From: Clostridium estertheticum
GTDB taxonomy: Bacteria > Bacillota > Clostridia > Clostridiales > Clostridiaceae
Reading direction: 5' to 3'
Length of the DNA: 64,000 bases
Assembly: GCF_011065935.2 (NCBI RefSeq)
Contig: NZ_JAAMNH020000001.1
Location: 1,757,001-1,821,000 of the forward strand
Shown here: in pieces, positions 17,274-25,369 of the stretch
Layout: each line of letters opens with the position of its first letter
Numbering within the stretch: position 1 is the stretch's first letter
Notes under the pieces: model-generated
Told to the model about the DNA's origin: nothing
Seen by the model: the letters and a program-made list of their open reading frames with translations, nothing else
Databases searched by the model: none
Program-made: the position numbers and the translations under genes

Positions 17274-17648
17274 ATGTCAATACCATACACTAATTATAAT
17301 TCTGTAAATCAATACATTGCTGCAATTTATGGATTTGACGTTAATGATTATAAAGAAAGAATTTATATATTATATGTATTTCAACTTGCTTTTTCTAGTA
17401 AGAGTAATGTAAATGAAGTATTTGATAGGATGGAAAATTTTGAAGAGTATTATAGTACATTGCCCAAAGATATTAATTCTTTTGATTGGAGAGCATTTCA
17501 GCAAGAGTATAGAGATTACATTGATTTAGCAAAACTATTACAGATGGTTCCTGGAATAGGGGCGTTTGTAGGAGCTTATGTTAATACTAAATTTATTGAT
17601 AAACTTAGCGAAACTGCTGTTCAAGCCTATCGTATGAGGATATTATAA
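17274..17648 (+). pseudogene. C-terminal fragment of an EcsC-family protein
   Basis: The product of this 124-codon frame ends LLQMVPGIGAFVGAYVNTKF followed by DKLSETAVQAYRMR, which matches the C-terminal part of EcsC-family proteins, normally about 250-300 residues. The N-terminal half is missing, and no ribosome site is visible before the ATG at 17274 or the TTG at 17253. I read it as a truncated remnant. EcsC proteins have no firmly defined biochemical role. Confidence 0.55.
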
Positions 17649-17714
17649 TGAGTGAAGATAATCTTTGAAATTAATGATAAACTCTGTATATTCATTAAAT
17701 ATATATTAATGTAG

Positions 17715-17749
17715 TAAGGGGTTGAATAAATTATTCAGCTCCTTATTTT
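17715..17749 (+). terminator. Intrinsic terminator
   Basis: TAAGGGGTTGAATAA pairs with TTATTCAGCTCCTTA through a 15-bp stem containing two G-U pairs, followed by TTTTGG. It ends any transcript through the EcsC fragment. Confidence 0.7.
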
Positions 17750-17844
17750 GGTCTATATTAGAGCAAAACATCATGAAAGAGATTGAAATATTTTTTTGAG
17801 CATTTTTACGGATTTGCAAAGTTTATATTTAATATAAACAAATA

Positions 17845-17872
17845 TTGACAAATTTATAAAGGTAGCTATAAT
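17845..17872 (+). promoter_or_regulatory. Sigma-A type promoter with a long leader
   Basis: TTGACA and TATAAT are separated by 16 bases. Transcription would begin near 17880, about 200 bases before the methyltransferase start at 18083. The leader contains a small hairpin AGCTGTAA/TTACAGCT at about 17934-17950 and a 17-codon ORF. Confidence 0.7.
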
Positions 17873-17994
17873 AAGGGTTAGATGGGTTTTAGGATATATA
17901 TTCTAGTTTATTTTACATTTAATGAAAAATGATAAGCTGTAAATTACAGCTATCTATAATTTTTATTAGAATTTAAAATTCATTGGAGGAAAAT

Positions 17995-18048
17995 ATGAAG
18001 GGAGAACTAAAAGAAGCATTAAAGACTTTAAAAATAATAGATAAGTGA
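17995..18048 (+). CDS. 17-residue leader ORF upstream of a methyltransferase
   Basis: ATG is preceded by GGAGGAAAAT, a better ribosome site than that of the following gene, and the frame reads MKGELKEALKTLKIIDK before TGA. The methyltransferase starts 34 bases further on. It may be a regulatory leader peptide, or the surviving start of a deleted gene; its sequence does not decide between these. Confidence 0.35.
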   Translation: MKGELKEALKTLKIIDK

Positions 18049-18082
18049 TGGCTTTTATAATAAATAGATGAAAGGAAATTAT

Positions 18083-18916
18083 ATGATGAATAAAGAAAAA
18101 CAAAAGCTTATGAATGTATGGGACAAAGTAGCACCTACATTTAGTAAAATTGGACCTGATTATTGGCAGAGATTTGGCAGCAGATTAGTTGAACTTTCAA
18201 GAATTAACAAAGGTGCAAAAATAATAGATATTGGAGTGGGTAGGGGAGCTTCATTATTTTCTGCAGTAAATAAAATAGGAAGAGAAGGATATGCTGTAGG
18301 TATTGATACTTCAGAAGTTATGGTAAGTGAAACACATAAGGATATTGTGAAGCAAAAAATAGATAATGCCAAGGTAATAAAGATGAATGCACAAACCTTA
18401 GAATTTGATGATAATTCTTTTGACAATGTTATTTGTGGATTTGTAATTGGCTATATTTTGTATAGCGATAGTAAATTAACGGAAATACTAAGAGTGCTTA
18501 AAAAAGGTGGACAAGTAGGATTTAGTATATGGTCGCTACAAGAAGATCAAAAGTGGCTAACAGAAATAGTTAATAAATACTTACATGCAGATCCCTCTAA
18601 TAAAAATAACAATAAAAAACCAGAGATTCCTAAATTTGATACAGTAACTGATGCGAGAAAAATATTAGAAGGTGTAGGTTTAAGAAATGTTCAGATTTAT
18701 GAAGAAGATGCAGATGTGGTTTATATAAGCAAAGAAGAGTGGTGGAAAGAAATGTGGTCTAATGCAGTAAGAGTAGTTTTTGAAGGAATAGAAGAGCTGG
18801 GTGATGATAAATTTAAAGAGTTTAAAGTAGAGGTATTTAATGGACTTGAAATGTATAAAAATGTAGATGGGTTGCACTTTAATATGCCAGTGATATATGC
18901 ATTTGGAGAAAAATAA
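18083..18916 (+). CDS. Class I SAM-dependent methyltransferase
   Basis: This 277-residue protein has the SAM-binding glycine loop IIDIGVGRGAS (about 42-52) and the acidic residue after strand 2 in VGIDTSEVM (about 70-78). The motif II-III region DNSFDNVICGFVI is at about 110-122 and the post-motif RVLKKGGQVGFSIW at about 140-153. It resembles UbiE/type 11 small-molecule methyltransferases, but the C-terminal half does not indicate a substrate. An ATG five codons upstream is less likely because AAAGGAAA then lies inside the coding region. It opens an island of methyltransferases and acetyltransferases running to 25.9 kb, and is transcribed from the promoter at 17845. Confidence 0.82.
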   Translation: MMNKEKQKLMNVWDKVAPTFSKIGPDYWQRFGSRLVELSRINKGAKIIDIGVGRGASLFSAVNKIGREGYAVGIDTSEVMVSETHKDIVKQKIDNAKVIKMNAQTLEFDDNSFDNVICGFVIGYILYSDSKLTEILRVLKKGGQVGFSIWSLQEDQKWLTEIVNKYLHADPSNKNNNKKPEIPKFDTVTDARKILEGVGLRNVQIYEEDADVVYISKEEWWKEMWSNAVRVVFEGIEELGDDKFKEFKVEVFNGLEMYKNVDGLHFNMPVIYAFGEK

Positions 18917-19010
18917 AATGCAACTTAAAGTAGAGAATATTACCATTATTTTTAAATATCTATGATAATAAGTGCAATAGATAAATTCAGTGGGGGGGGA
19001 TTATAAAAGT

Positions 19011-19562
19011 ATGAGTAGTGAATTATTTAGTTCATTTCCTAAAATAATCACCGAAAGGTTAGTTTTAAGGGGAATAACACAACGGGATTCAGAAAGCATA
19101 TATAAACTTTTGAGTAATCCAGAAGTGGTAAAGTATGATACCTTTGAACTCTTTACAGATATAAAGCAAGCAAAGGACTTGATTGAATGTTTTAGTGAGG
19201 AATTTAGGAGGAAAAGAGCTATATTCTGGGGGATTTCTTTAAAAAATCAGTCTGAAATTATTGGGTTTTGCAAGTGTGAAATAGAAATTCCTAAAATAAG
19301 AGCAGATTTTGGATATGATTTAAGACCCGAATATTGGAACATGGGAATTATGACTGAAGCACTTGGTGCAGTAATGGATTTTACGTTTAATAAAATTCAT
19401 ATTAATAGAATAGAGGCTTCAGTATCTAATGAAAATAATGCATCAATTAGAGTACTTGAAAAATCAGGGTTTGTAAAAGAGGGAGTTTTGAGAAAGAGAA
19501 ACTATTGGGGTGGCAATTACCATGATATGGTAATATTTTCTATATTAAGGAACGAGTATTGA
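19011..19562 (+). CDS. GNAT acetyltransferase, RimJ/RimL type
   Basis: This 183-residue protein has the RimJ/RimL-like N-terminus KIITERLVLRGITQRDSE, the acetyl-CoA loop region LRPEYWNMGIMTEAL (about 102-116) and the C-terminal VSNENNASIRVLEKSGF (about 138-154) followed by GVLRKRNYW. Such enzymes acetylate N-terminal or side-chain amines of proteins or small molecules. The frame is open from GTG at 18990, but the GGGGGGGA run at about 18991-18999 is the ribosome site and fixes the start at 19011. It lies 94 bases downstream of the methyltransferase gene in the same direction and could be co-transcribed. Confidence 0.83.
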   Translation: MSSELFSSFPKIITERLVLRGITQRDSESIYKLLSNPEVVKYDTFELFTDIKQAKDLIECFSEEFRRKRAIFWGISLKNQSEIIGFCKCEIEIPKIRADFGYDLRPEYWNMGIMTEALGAVMDFTFNKIHINRIEASVSNENNASIRVLEKSGFVKEGVLRKRNYWGGNYHDMVIFSILRNEY

Positions 19563-19608
19563 TATATAGTTACTTTCATACGGGTAAAAAAATACGGGGG
19601 GTAATTGA

Positions 19609-19750
19609 GTGATAGAAATAAAAAAAGTAGTAAATGAAGAAATAAAATTCAAATTACATAAAGAGTACATTAATACAGTAGCAGAACCAATAGATGGGTT
19701 TTGGGAAAATGTAATGATTTGTAGAAGTCTTATATCCTCACTTAATGATA
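19609..19750 (+). pseudogene. N-terminal remnant of a GNAT-like gene
   Basis: After a GGGGG site the frame starts GTG and reads MIEIKKVVNEEIKFKLHKEY and then TVAEPIDGFWENVM, like the start of a small acetyltransferase. It then loses homology and runs directly into an intrinsic terminator. No acetyl-CoA-binding motif remains. It appears to be a 3'-truncated gene whose remainder was deleted. Confidence 0.45.
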
Positions 19751-19788
19751 AAAGGTGCGATAATTTATATGAGTTCGCACCTTTTTTT
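19751..19788. terminator. Intrinsic terminator between convergent genes
   Basis: AAAGGTGCGA and TCGCACCTTT form a ten-pair stem with a run of seven T residues on the plus strand. It separates the GNAT remnant from the convergent Eis-type gene. Confidence 0.85.
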
Positions 19789-19794
19789 ATGTAT

Positions 19795-21033
19795 TTAAAA
19801 ATCAGTCATACACAATGGCTTTTCATCAGATGAAAAAAGCACATTTAAAATATTTAAATAGCCTTCATCAGATAACTGAACACGCCCATATTTATATAAA
19901 GATTTCAAGTCAGCGGCACAAGTAATCAATGAAGAAAAATCAGCAATGCCCATAGTCAACTCCACATCGAAATCATCATTTTCCACTAATAAGGAATTAC
20001 CATTATTAAAGTGGATTAAATAACTACCGCCGTTCTCAGGAATAAAGCTATCTAGTATAGAAAGCTTTAACTTACAGCTTATATTATTAAAGTTATGATC
20101 TTTTAAATCTTCAAAAAGCTTTGGAATATTAATAACTCTATACATTATACCAGTTCCCTGGGTACTACATTCGTGATGCACAGACACCAAAATCCTATCA
20201 GAATTATTCCTTGGATCATTTAAAGCAAATCTAAAGTTTTCATCGTGGGTGTTTATTATTACATATCTTATTTGGTCACTTTGTGTATTTAGGAAAGTCA
20301 TAAGCTCTAGGAAAACTTCAGAATTCTTAAATAGCATTTGAGATACAAAAATATCATTTACAAGGAAGGAACCAGTTTCTCCCTTTTGAAAATAAAAAAC
20401 CAAATAGCCTAAAATTGTATTATCTACTTTGTAGCCTACAATTTTGGTGGATTCAAGGTTAAAAAGGCTTTCAAATTCTTTTGGGCACTTTTCAATAAGA
20501 CCATTAGTTATATTTACAATGCTGTTATAAAATCTGCACATTTCTTCAGCATCTTCTTTACTTAAGAACTTGATGTTTTTCTTAGAATTTCCTTTTGGAA
20601 GATCACAAGGCTTAATCTTAAATTGATTAATACTTGTACCAAATCCAAACCCCATTTTTTTATAAAAGTCAGGTCTAAAAGGATACAATAAAGCCATGGA
20701 TGCTCCTCTTTCTTTATAATGATAAATAAAGAATTTAATAATCTCTAAAGCAACCTTCTCTTTTTTGTGAAGTAAATCTACAGCGATGGAACCAACTCCA
20801 CAAGCAAAGATTTTCTGATTAAGTAAATTCATTTCAAAATCATGTAATCTCATTCCACCTATAAGATTTTCTTCACTAAATAAACCATAGAAATTCATAA
20901 AGTCATATTCGTTTTGAATATTCATTATTTCAGCATGTTTTTCAAGTGGAAGTGGAATTGCAGGGTAGGCATTAGCGCGTATTCTAGCTAAGTCAGTTAT
21001 TTGGGCATTGTTTAGTTTCTTTATGGAATACAT
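19795..21033 (-). CDS. Eis-type GNAT acetyltransferase with SCP2-like C-terminus
   Basis: This 412-residue protein has the architecture of Eis-like acetyltransferases: an N-terminal GNAT domain (about 1-150; CGVGSIAVDLLHKKEKVALEI as the acetyl-CoA strand and loop), a second divergent GNAT-like region (about 150-290), and a C-terminal sterol-carrier-like domain (about 300-405; FNNGNSLLVENDDFDVELTM). In mycobacteria Eis acetylates aminoglycosides at several amines; most Firmicutes homologues are untested. The segment LLHKKEKVA departs from the usual R-G-x-G-x-G/A loop, so cofactor binding may be altered. GGAGG precedes the ATG. It is convergent with the GNAT remnant and divergent from a MerR-methyltransferase gene. 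Confidence 0.8.
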   Translation of the reverse strand: MYSIKKLNNAQITDLARIRANAYPAIPLPLEKHAEIMNIQNEYDFMNFYGLFSEENLIGGMRLHDFEMNLLNQKIFACGVGSIAVDLLHKKEKVALEIIKFFIYHYKERGASMALLYPFRPDFYKKMGFGFGTSINQFKIKPCDLPKGNSKKNIKFLSKEDAEEMCRFYNSIVNITNGLIEKCPKEFESLFNLESTKIVGYKVDNTILGYLVFYFQKGETGSFLVNDIFVSQMLFKNSEVFLELMTFLNTQSDQIRYVIINTHDENFRFALNDPRNNSDRILVSVHHECSTQGTGIMYRVINIPKLFEDLKDHNFNNISCKLKLSILDSFIPENGGSYLIHFNNGNSLLVENDDFDVELTMGIADFSSLITCAADLKSLYKYGRVQLSDEGYLNILNVLFSSDEKPLCMTDF

Positions 21034-21161
21034 TTTGACACCTCCTTAATTTGTAAAATATAATCTTATTATGTATGAAGTATAACCAAAAGTAAATATA
21101 TATGAAGTATGTAGTTTTTTTCTAAAATATTAATAATATTCTTTAATGAAGAAAAAAAGTC

Positions 21162-21192
21162 TTGACCGTGACGTAAGGTTACTGTTTATAAT
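21162..21192 (+). promoter_or_regulatory. MerR-type promoter with 19-bp spacer
   Basis: TTGACC and TATAAT are separated by 19 bases, the overlong spacing that MerR activators correct by DNA distortion. The spacer holds the dyad-like GACC-GTGACGTA-AGGT typical of MerR-family operators. It drives the MerR-methyltransferase gene starting at 21210, implying autoregulation. Confidence 0.8.
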
Positions 21193-21209
21193 AAAGTTGG
21201 GTGATGAAA

Positions 21210-22409
21210 ATGAATTCTAAAAAAGGTGAATTTTATACTGCAGGTAAATTTGCTGGAAAAGCAGGGGTTACACTTAGAACCATACGATATTATGATAAAA
21301 AGGATTTACTTAAGCCTACAGAATATAGTGAATCAGGCTATAGGCTTTATAGTGATCAGGATTTTGCAGTGCTTCAGAAAATCTTAACTCTTAAATTTAT
21401 GGGATTTTCATTAGAAGAAATAAAGATGGTAATGAAAGAGGATTCAGATAAGATTGACTTTAAGCATTCTCTCCATATACAGAAGCATGCCATAGAAAGA
21501 AAAATGGAGAATATGGCTCAGATTTTAAAAGCAATTAATGAAACGGAACAAATGCTGGATAGTGAAGATACATTGGATTGGAATAAATTTATTTTCATTA
21601 TTAAAGCTATCAACTTAGAAAAAATATCTGTACAACAGTTTAAGAATGCAGCGAATTTAAAAAATCGTATTAATCTTCATGACAAATACAGCACAAATAA
21701 ACAGGGATGGCACAGGTGGTTGTTTGAGAGAATTCCATTTTTTAAAGGTGCAAAAATTCTTGAACTAGGCTGCGGTGATGGAAGCTTCTGGCTCAAAAAT
21801 AAGGACAGACTTCCGAAGCAATGTGAAATTACCCTTACAGATATTTCAGAAGGTATGATTGAGGACGCAAAAAATAACTTAGTAGATATGGAAAAAAGTT
21901 TTACATTTAAAGTTATGGATGCACAAAATATCACCTTTCAGGATTCTCAATTTGATATTGTCATTGCAAATCAAGTAATTTATTATATACAAAATAGAGA
22001 AAAGGTTTTTTTAGAAATTAATAGAGTTTTAAAACCTAAGGGTGTTTTTTATACTGCCACCAATGGCAAAAATCATATGGATGAGCTTTTTAGTATGGTA
22101 GAAAGATTTAGAGATAAAATCATTTTTCCAACCATTAAGAAGATAAATGAATTCAGGCTGGAGGATGGTGAAACGCAATTAGAACAATGGTTTTATCCTG
22201 TGCAGATTTATCGCTATAAAGATTCATTGAAAGTAACAGAAGTGGAACCCTTGATGGATTATGTTCTTTCTTCACCAAGTAATTTAAATGAAATTTTGAA
22301 TGAAAAAGATTTTGAAGAGTTAAAAGAATTATTTAAGAATAACATAGAAAAGCATGGATATATGTTCATTACTAAGGATACAGGAGTAATTGAAGCTAAA
22401 AAAAGATAA
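21210..22409 (+). CDS. MerR-type regulator fused to a methyltransferase
   Basis: This 399-residue fusion has a MerR winged helix (about 5-75; FAGKAGVTLRTIRYYDKKDLLKP), a dimerisation coiled coil (about 80-125) and a class I methyltransferase domain (about 150-395). The latter's glycine loop is ILELGCGDGSFW (about 184-195), with D in TLTDISEGM (about 210-218). The short linker carries LKNRINLHDKYS, a sequence repeated in the next gene. GTG and ATG codons just upstream are less likely starts given the GGGTGATG site before ATG at 21210. Its promoter has the 19-bp spacer of MerR targets. The stand-alone methyltransferase 27 bases downstream is a paralogue of its C-terminal half. Confidence 0.85.
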   Translation: MNSKKGEFYTAGKFAGKAGVTLRTIRYYDKKDLLKPTEYSESGYRLYSDQDFAVLQKILTLKFMGFSLEEIKMVMKEDSDKIDFKHSLHIQKHAIERKMENMAQILKAINETEQMLDSEDTLDWNKFIFIIKAINLEKISVQQFKNAANLKNRINLHDKYSTNKQGWHRWLFERIPFFKGAKILELGCGDGSFWLKNKDRLPKQCEITLTDISEGMIEDAKNNLVDMEKSFTFKVMDAQNITFQDSQFDIVIANQVIYYIQNREKVFLEINRVLKPKGVFYTATNGKNHMDELFSMVERFRDKIIFPTIKKINEFRLEDGETQLEQWFYPVQIYRYKDSLKVTEVEPLMDYVLSSPSNLNEILNEKDFEELKELFKNNIEKHGYMFITKDTGVIEAKKR

Positions 22410-22435
22410 TACAAAAAAATATTTGGGGGGCAATT

Positions 22436-23239
22436 ATGAAAAATAATAAAATAAAAAATCAGCTTATAAAAGATCAATATAAAGATGATAAAAATTTAAA
22501 TTCAAGGTTGAATTTACACAGTTATAATATTAATAAGATAGATTGGAATGATTGGTGCTTTAATCAAATGGATTTTCCAAACAAAGCGAGAATATTAGAG
22601 CTGGGTTGTGGACCAGGAGGTTTGTGGGAAAGAAATAAATATAAATTAAATAAAGACTGGAATATTACTTTATCTGATTTTTCTAAGGGCATGCTTGAAT
22701 GTGCTAAAAACACGTTGGAGCAAGTAGATTATGACTTCAAATATAAAGAGATCGATATACAAGATATTCCCTATGAAGATGGCAGTTTTGATGTGGTAAT
22801 TGCAAGACATATGCTTTATCATGTTCCAGATATAGAAAAAGCTTTATCTGAAATAAAAAGAGTTCTTGCTACCGGTGGAACCTTTTATGCAACTACTAAT
22901 GGACGTGGAGCAATGGCTGAACTTTATGAACTTATAGAAAAATTTGACCCTGAAATAGGTTTGAATAACTTAGGAATGGGTGAGAGGTTTGAATTTGAAA
23001 ATGGTAAGCTTTTACTGGAGAAATGCTTTAGCGAAGTTAAAATGCAGGTTTTTGAAGGAAAAATTGTGGTACCTTTGGCTGAACCTATAGTTTCATATGT
23101 AGCTTCAACGATGAGGGGTAGTGCTATACTTGTAGGACAAAAAAAGCAAGAATTCACAAAGTATGTGGAGGATTATATTAAAGAAAAAGGGAGTATGGCA
23201 ATAACTACGAAATCTTGTATATTTAAAGTGAAAAAATAA
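22436..23239 (+). CDS. Class I methyltransferase, paralogue of the preceding fusion's C-terminus
   Basis: This 267-residue protein aligns along its length with residues from about 145 to the end of the preceding MerR fusion: LNSRLNLHSYN against LKNRINLHDKY, ILELGCGPGGLWERNKYKL against ILELGCGDGSFWLKNKDRL, and so on. The acidic residue D in TLSDFSKGM and the ARHMLYHV motif are intact, so it should bind SAM. It is coupled to the regulator (27-base gap, GGGGGG site). A partial duplication of the fusion gene or the reverse (gene capture by MerR) explains the pair. Likely a small-molecule methyltransferase induced by the regulator's ligand. Confidence 0.83.
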   Translation: MKNNKIKNQLIKDQYKDDKNLNSRLNLHSYNINKIDWNDWCFNQMDFPNKARILELGCGPGGLWERNKYKLNKDWNITLSDFSKGMLECAKNTLEQVDYDFKYKEIDIQDIPYEDGSFDVVIARHMLYHVPDIEKALSEIKRVLATGGTFYATTNGRGAMAELYELIEKFDPEIGLNNLGMGERFEFENGKLLLEKCFSEVKMQVFEGKIVVPLAEPIVSYVASTMRGSAILVGQKKQEFTKYVEDYIKEKGSMAITTKSCIFKVKK

Positions 23240-23304
23240 GTTTTAAGAAGAGTTTTCAATAATTACATTACTATGTCGTATATATATATAATTGGAGGAA
23301 CATA

Positions 23305-24066
23305 ATGAATAATGATTTTACAGCATATTTAGAAAATATGAAAAAACCTTGGAGCGTAATGTATTATAGATTGGTTTGGGAACAACTATCTCAAATAAAT
23401 AATTCTAAAATTCTTGACTTCGGAAGTGGATTGGGAATTACAGCAAATTATTTAGCAAAGAACAATGATGTGGTTGCGATAGAACCAAATACTGACATGA
23501 CAGAAATGAGAATGTGTGAAAATAGTTATCAGCAGATTATTGGGAATATAGAACAATTAAAACAACAAGAAGATAATTTCTTCGATGTTGTAGTATGCCA
23601 CAATGTTTTGGAATATACAAAAGAGCGAAAAGAAATATTTAGAGAATTTTGCCGAGTTCTTAAACCCAATGGAATAATATCTATCGTAAAACATAATCAT
23701 GTAGGAAGAATAATGCAAAAGGCCGTTTTTGAAAACAATGTAGATGAAGCAATCTCTCTTCTTGATGGTGAAACAGCTAACGTAATGAATTTTGGCCAGG
23801 TAAATTATTATGATACAAATGATGTTATAGAGTGGATAGGTGAAATAGATGTTAATATTGAAAAGGTGCTTGGAATTAGAACGTTTTTTGCTTTGCACCC
23901 AAATAATGAAATTAGGTATGACCCAATTTGGCAAGAAAAGATGTTTGAACTTGAGATGAATGTTTCTGATATAGACGATTATATAAATATATCTTTTTAC
24001 AATCACATTTTGTTAAAAAAAGGCATTTCTGGCAGTACAATTCACTCGAAGCCAGGACTATATTAA
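23305..24066 (+). CDS. Class I SAM-dependent methyltransferase
   Basis: This 253-residue protein has the glycine loop ILDFGSGLGITANYLA (about 36-51), an acidic strand-2 end in VVAIEPNTDM, and DVVVCHNVLEYTKER (about 94-108), with RVLKPNGIISIVKH (about 117-130). These motifs fit the type 11 methyltransferases. The C-terminal half (about 150-240) is unlike the other methyltransferases in the island, so it is not a simple tandem duplicate. GGAGGAACATA precedes the ATG. It follows the previous gene by 65 bases and precedes the Nudix gene by 26 bases, so all are likely on one transcript. Confidence 0.8.
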   Translation: MNNDFTAYLENMKKPWSVMYYRLVWEQLSQINNSKILDFGSGLGITANYLAKNNDVVAIEPNTDMTEMRMCENSYQQIIGNIEQLKQQEDNFFDVVVCHNVLEYTKERKEIFREFCRVLKPNGIISIVKHNHVGRIMQKAVFENNVDEAISLLDGETANVMNFGQVNYYDTNDVIEWIGEIDVNIEKVLGIRTFFALHPNNEIRYDPIWQEKMFELEMNVSDIDDYINISFYNHILLKKGISGSTIHSKPGLY

Positions 24067-24092
24067 GAATTATTTTGGGAGGCAAATATATT

Positions 24093-24593
24093 ATGAAATT
24101 TAATTATTGTCCTATATGTGCTGAGGAACTTAGCGAGAGAAGCATTGGTGATGAAGGGTTAGTAAAATATTGCCTTACCTGCGATAGACCGTATTTTGAT
24201 AGCCCTGCCAGTTGTGTTGAAGTTTTGGTTATCAATGAGCATAACCAGATATTGCTATTAAAACAAAATTACATTTCTAAAACTCATTGGGGAGTAGTGT
24301 CTGGCTATGTTAATAATGGTGAGACATTAGAGGAAACAGTAATAAGAGAAGTTTTGGAAGAAACAGGTCAACAGGTTGAAAAAATGCAGTATGTGGAAAG
24401 TTATTATTTTAAACCAAAAGGATTAATAATGGCTGGTTTTATTTCTTTTGTTAAGGCAAAGCCCTTTGTTGATTCTAATGAAGTTGATGATATTATGTGG
24501 TGTGAAATTGAGGAAGTTAATAGATACATTGCAAGAGTGGACAATATGTCAGGTATCCATTTTGACAATTCAATGCGAATATTAGATTTATAA
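24093..24593 (+). CDS. Nudix hydrolase with N-terminal zinc ribbon
   Basis: This 166-residue protein has a CPIC and CLTC zinc ribbon (about 6-32), as in NudC-like NADH pyrophosphatases, followed by the Nudix domain. The Nudix box runs from G in GYVNNGE through REVLEETG (about 78-98) with all catalytic Glu residues present. Nudix enzymes cleave nucleoside diphosphates linked to a second group. The frame is open six codons upstream from TTG, but GGGAGG places the start at ATG 24093. It is embedded in the methyltransferase island and may process a nucleotide-linked metabolite, or simply be a housekeeping enzyme. Confidence 0.85.
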   Translation: MKFNYCPICAEELSERSIGDEGLVKYCLTCDRPYFDSPASCVEVLVINEHNQILLLKQNYISKTHWGVVSGYVNNGETLEETVIREVLEETGQQVEKMQYVESYYFKPKGLIMAGFISFVKAKPFVDSNEVDDIMWCEIEEVNRYIARVDNMSGIHFDNSMRILDL

Positions 24594-24708
24594 AGTTTAT
24601 ATAAAATAAGTAATTCAGGTTATGATACATTTATTGTGATTCAAGAAATATATGATTTTATAAGGATGAGATATAAAAATTCAAAAATAAAGTTAGAAGG
24701 GGTACAAC

Positions 24709-25334
24709 ATGAGTTTTGATGATTACGCTAAAACGTGGGATACTGATGAAAGAATTGATAGAGCAAAAATAGTAGCAAATGAAATAAGCAAATCAATTGA
24801 TATTAATAAGAATTATTCTGCTATGGAGTTTGGATGTGGAACTGGTCTTGTAAGCTTTAATCTTTATGATAAATTTAAAAATATTACGCTTGTTGATTCT
24901 TCAAAAGGAATGATAGACATACTGGGATCTAAGATTGATAAATACAAAGTAAGTAATATGGTCCCTTATCATTTAGATATATCTAATGGAAATTCAATGG
25001 AAATTCAATGGAAATGAAATTTGATGTTGTTTACAATTCTATGGTATTGCACCATATTCAGGATACAGAGGCTATGATAAAGACTTTTTATGAATTACTT
25101 AATAAAGATGGTTATTTATGTGTAGTAGATTTGGATAAAGAAGATGGTAGCTTTCATAAGAAATATCAAGATTTTGATGGACATAATGGTTTTATTCAAG
25201 ATGATTTGAAAAATATTTTAATTGGTGCTGGTTTTAAAGATATAGAAGCGAATACCGTTTTTTATGGTGAAAAAATTATAGAAGACCAAAAGATTAATTA
25301 TTCATTGTTCTTGATGAAAGCAAGAAAATATTAA
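24709..25334 (+). pseudogene. Class I methyltransferase interrupted by an 11-bp tandem duplication
   Basis: The first part (24709-25017) has the SAM loop AMEFGCGTGLVSF and D in TLVDSSKGM. The second part, in another frame from about 25008, continues FDVVYNSMVLHHIQ and LLNKDGYLCVVDLD to 25334. Between them AATGGAAATTC is present twice in tandem with a third partial copy (24983-25014). Removing one 11-base unit restores one frame of 204 codons with the junction NSMEMKFDVV, the normal length for this family. GAAGGGG precedes the ATG. The gene is therefore either recently broken or able to switch back by slippage. Confidence 0.85.
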
Positions 25335-25369
25335 TAACAACAAACATAATAAATTTAAGGAGAACTACA

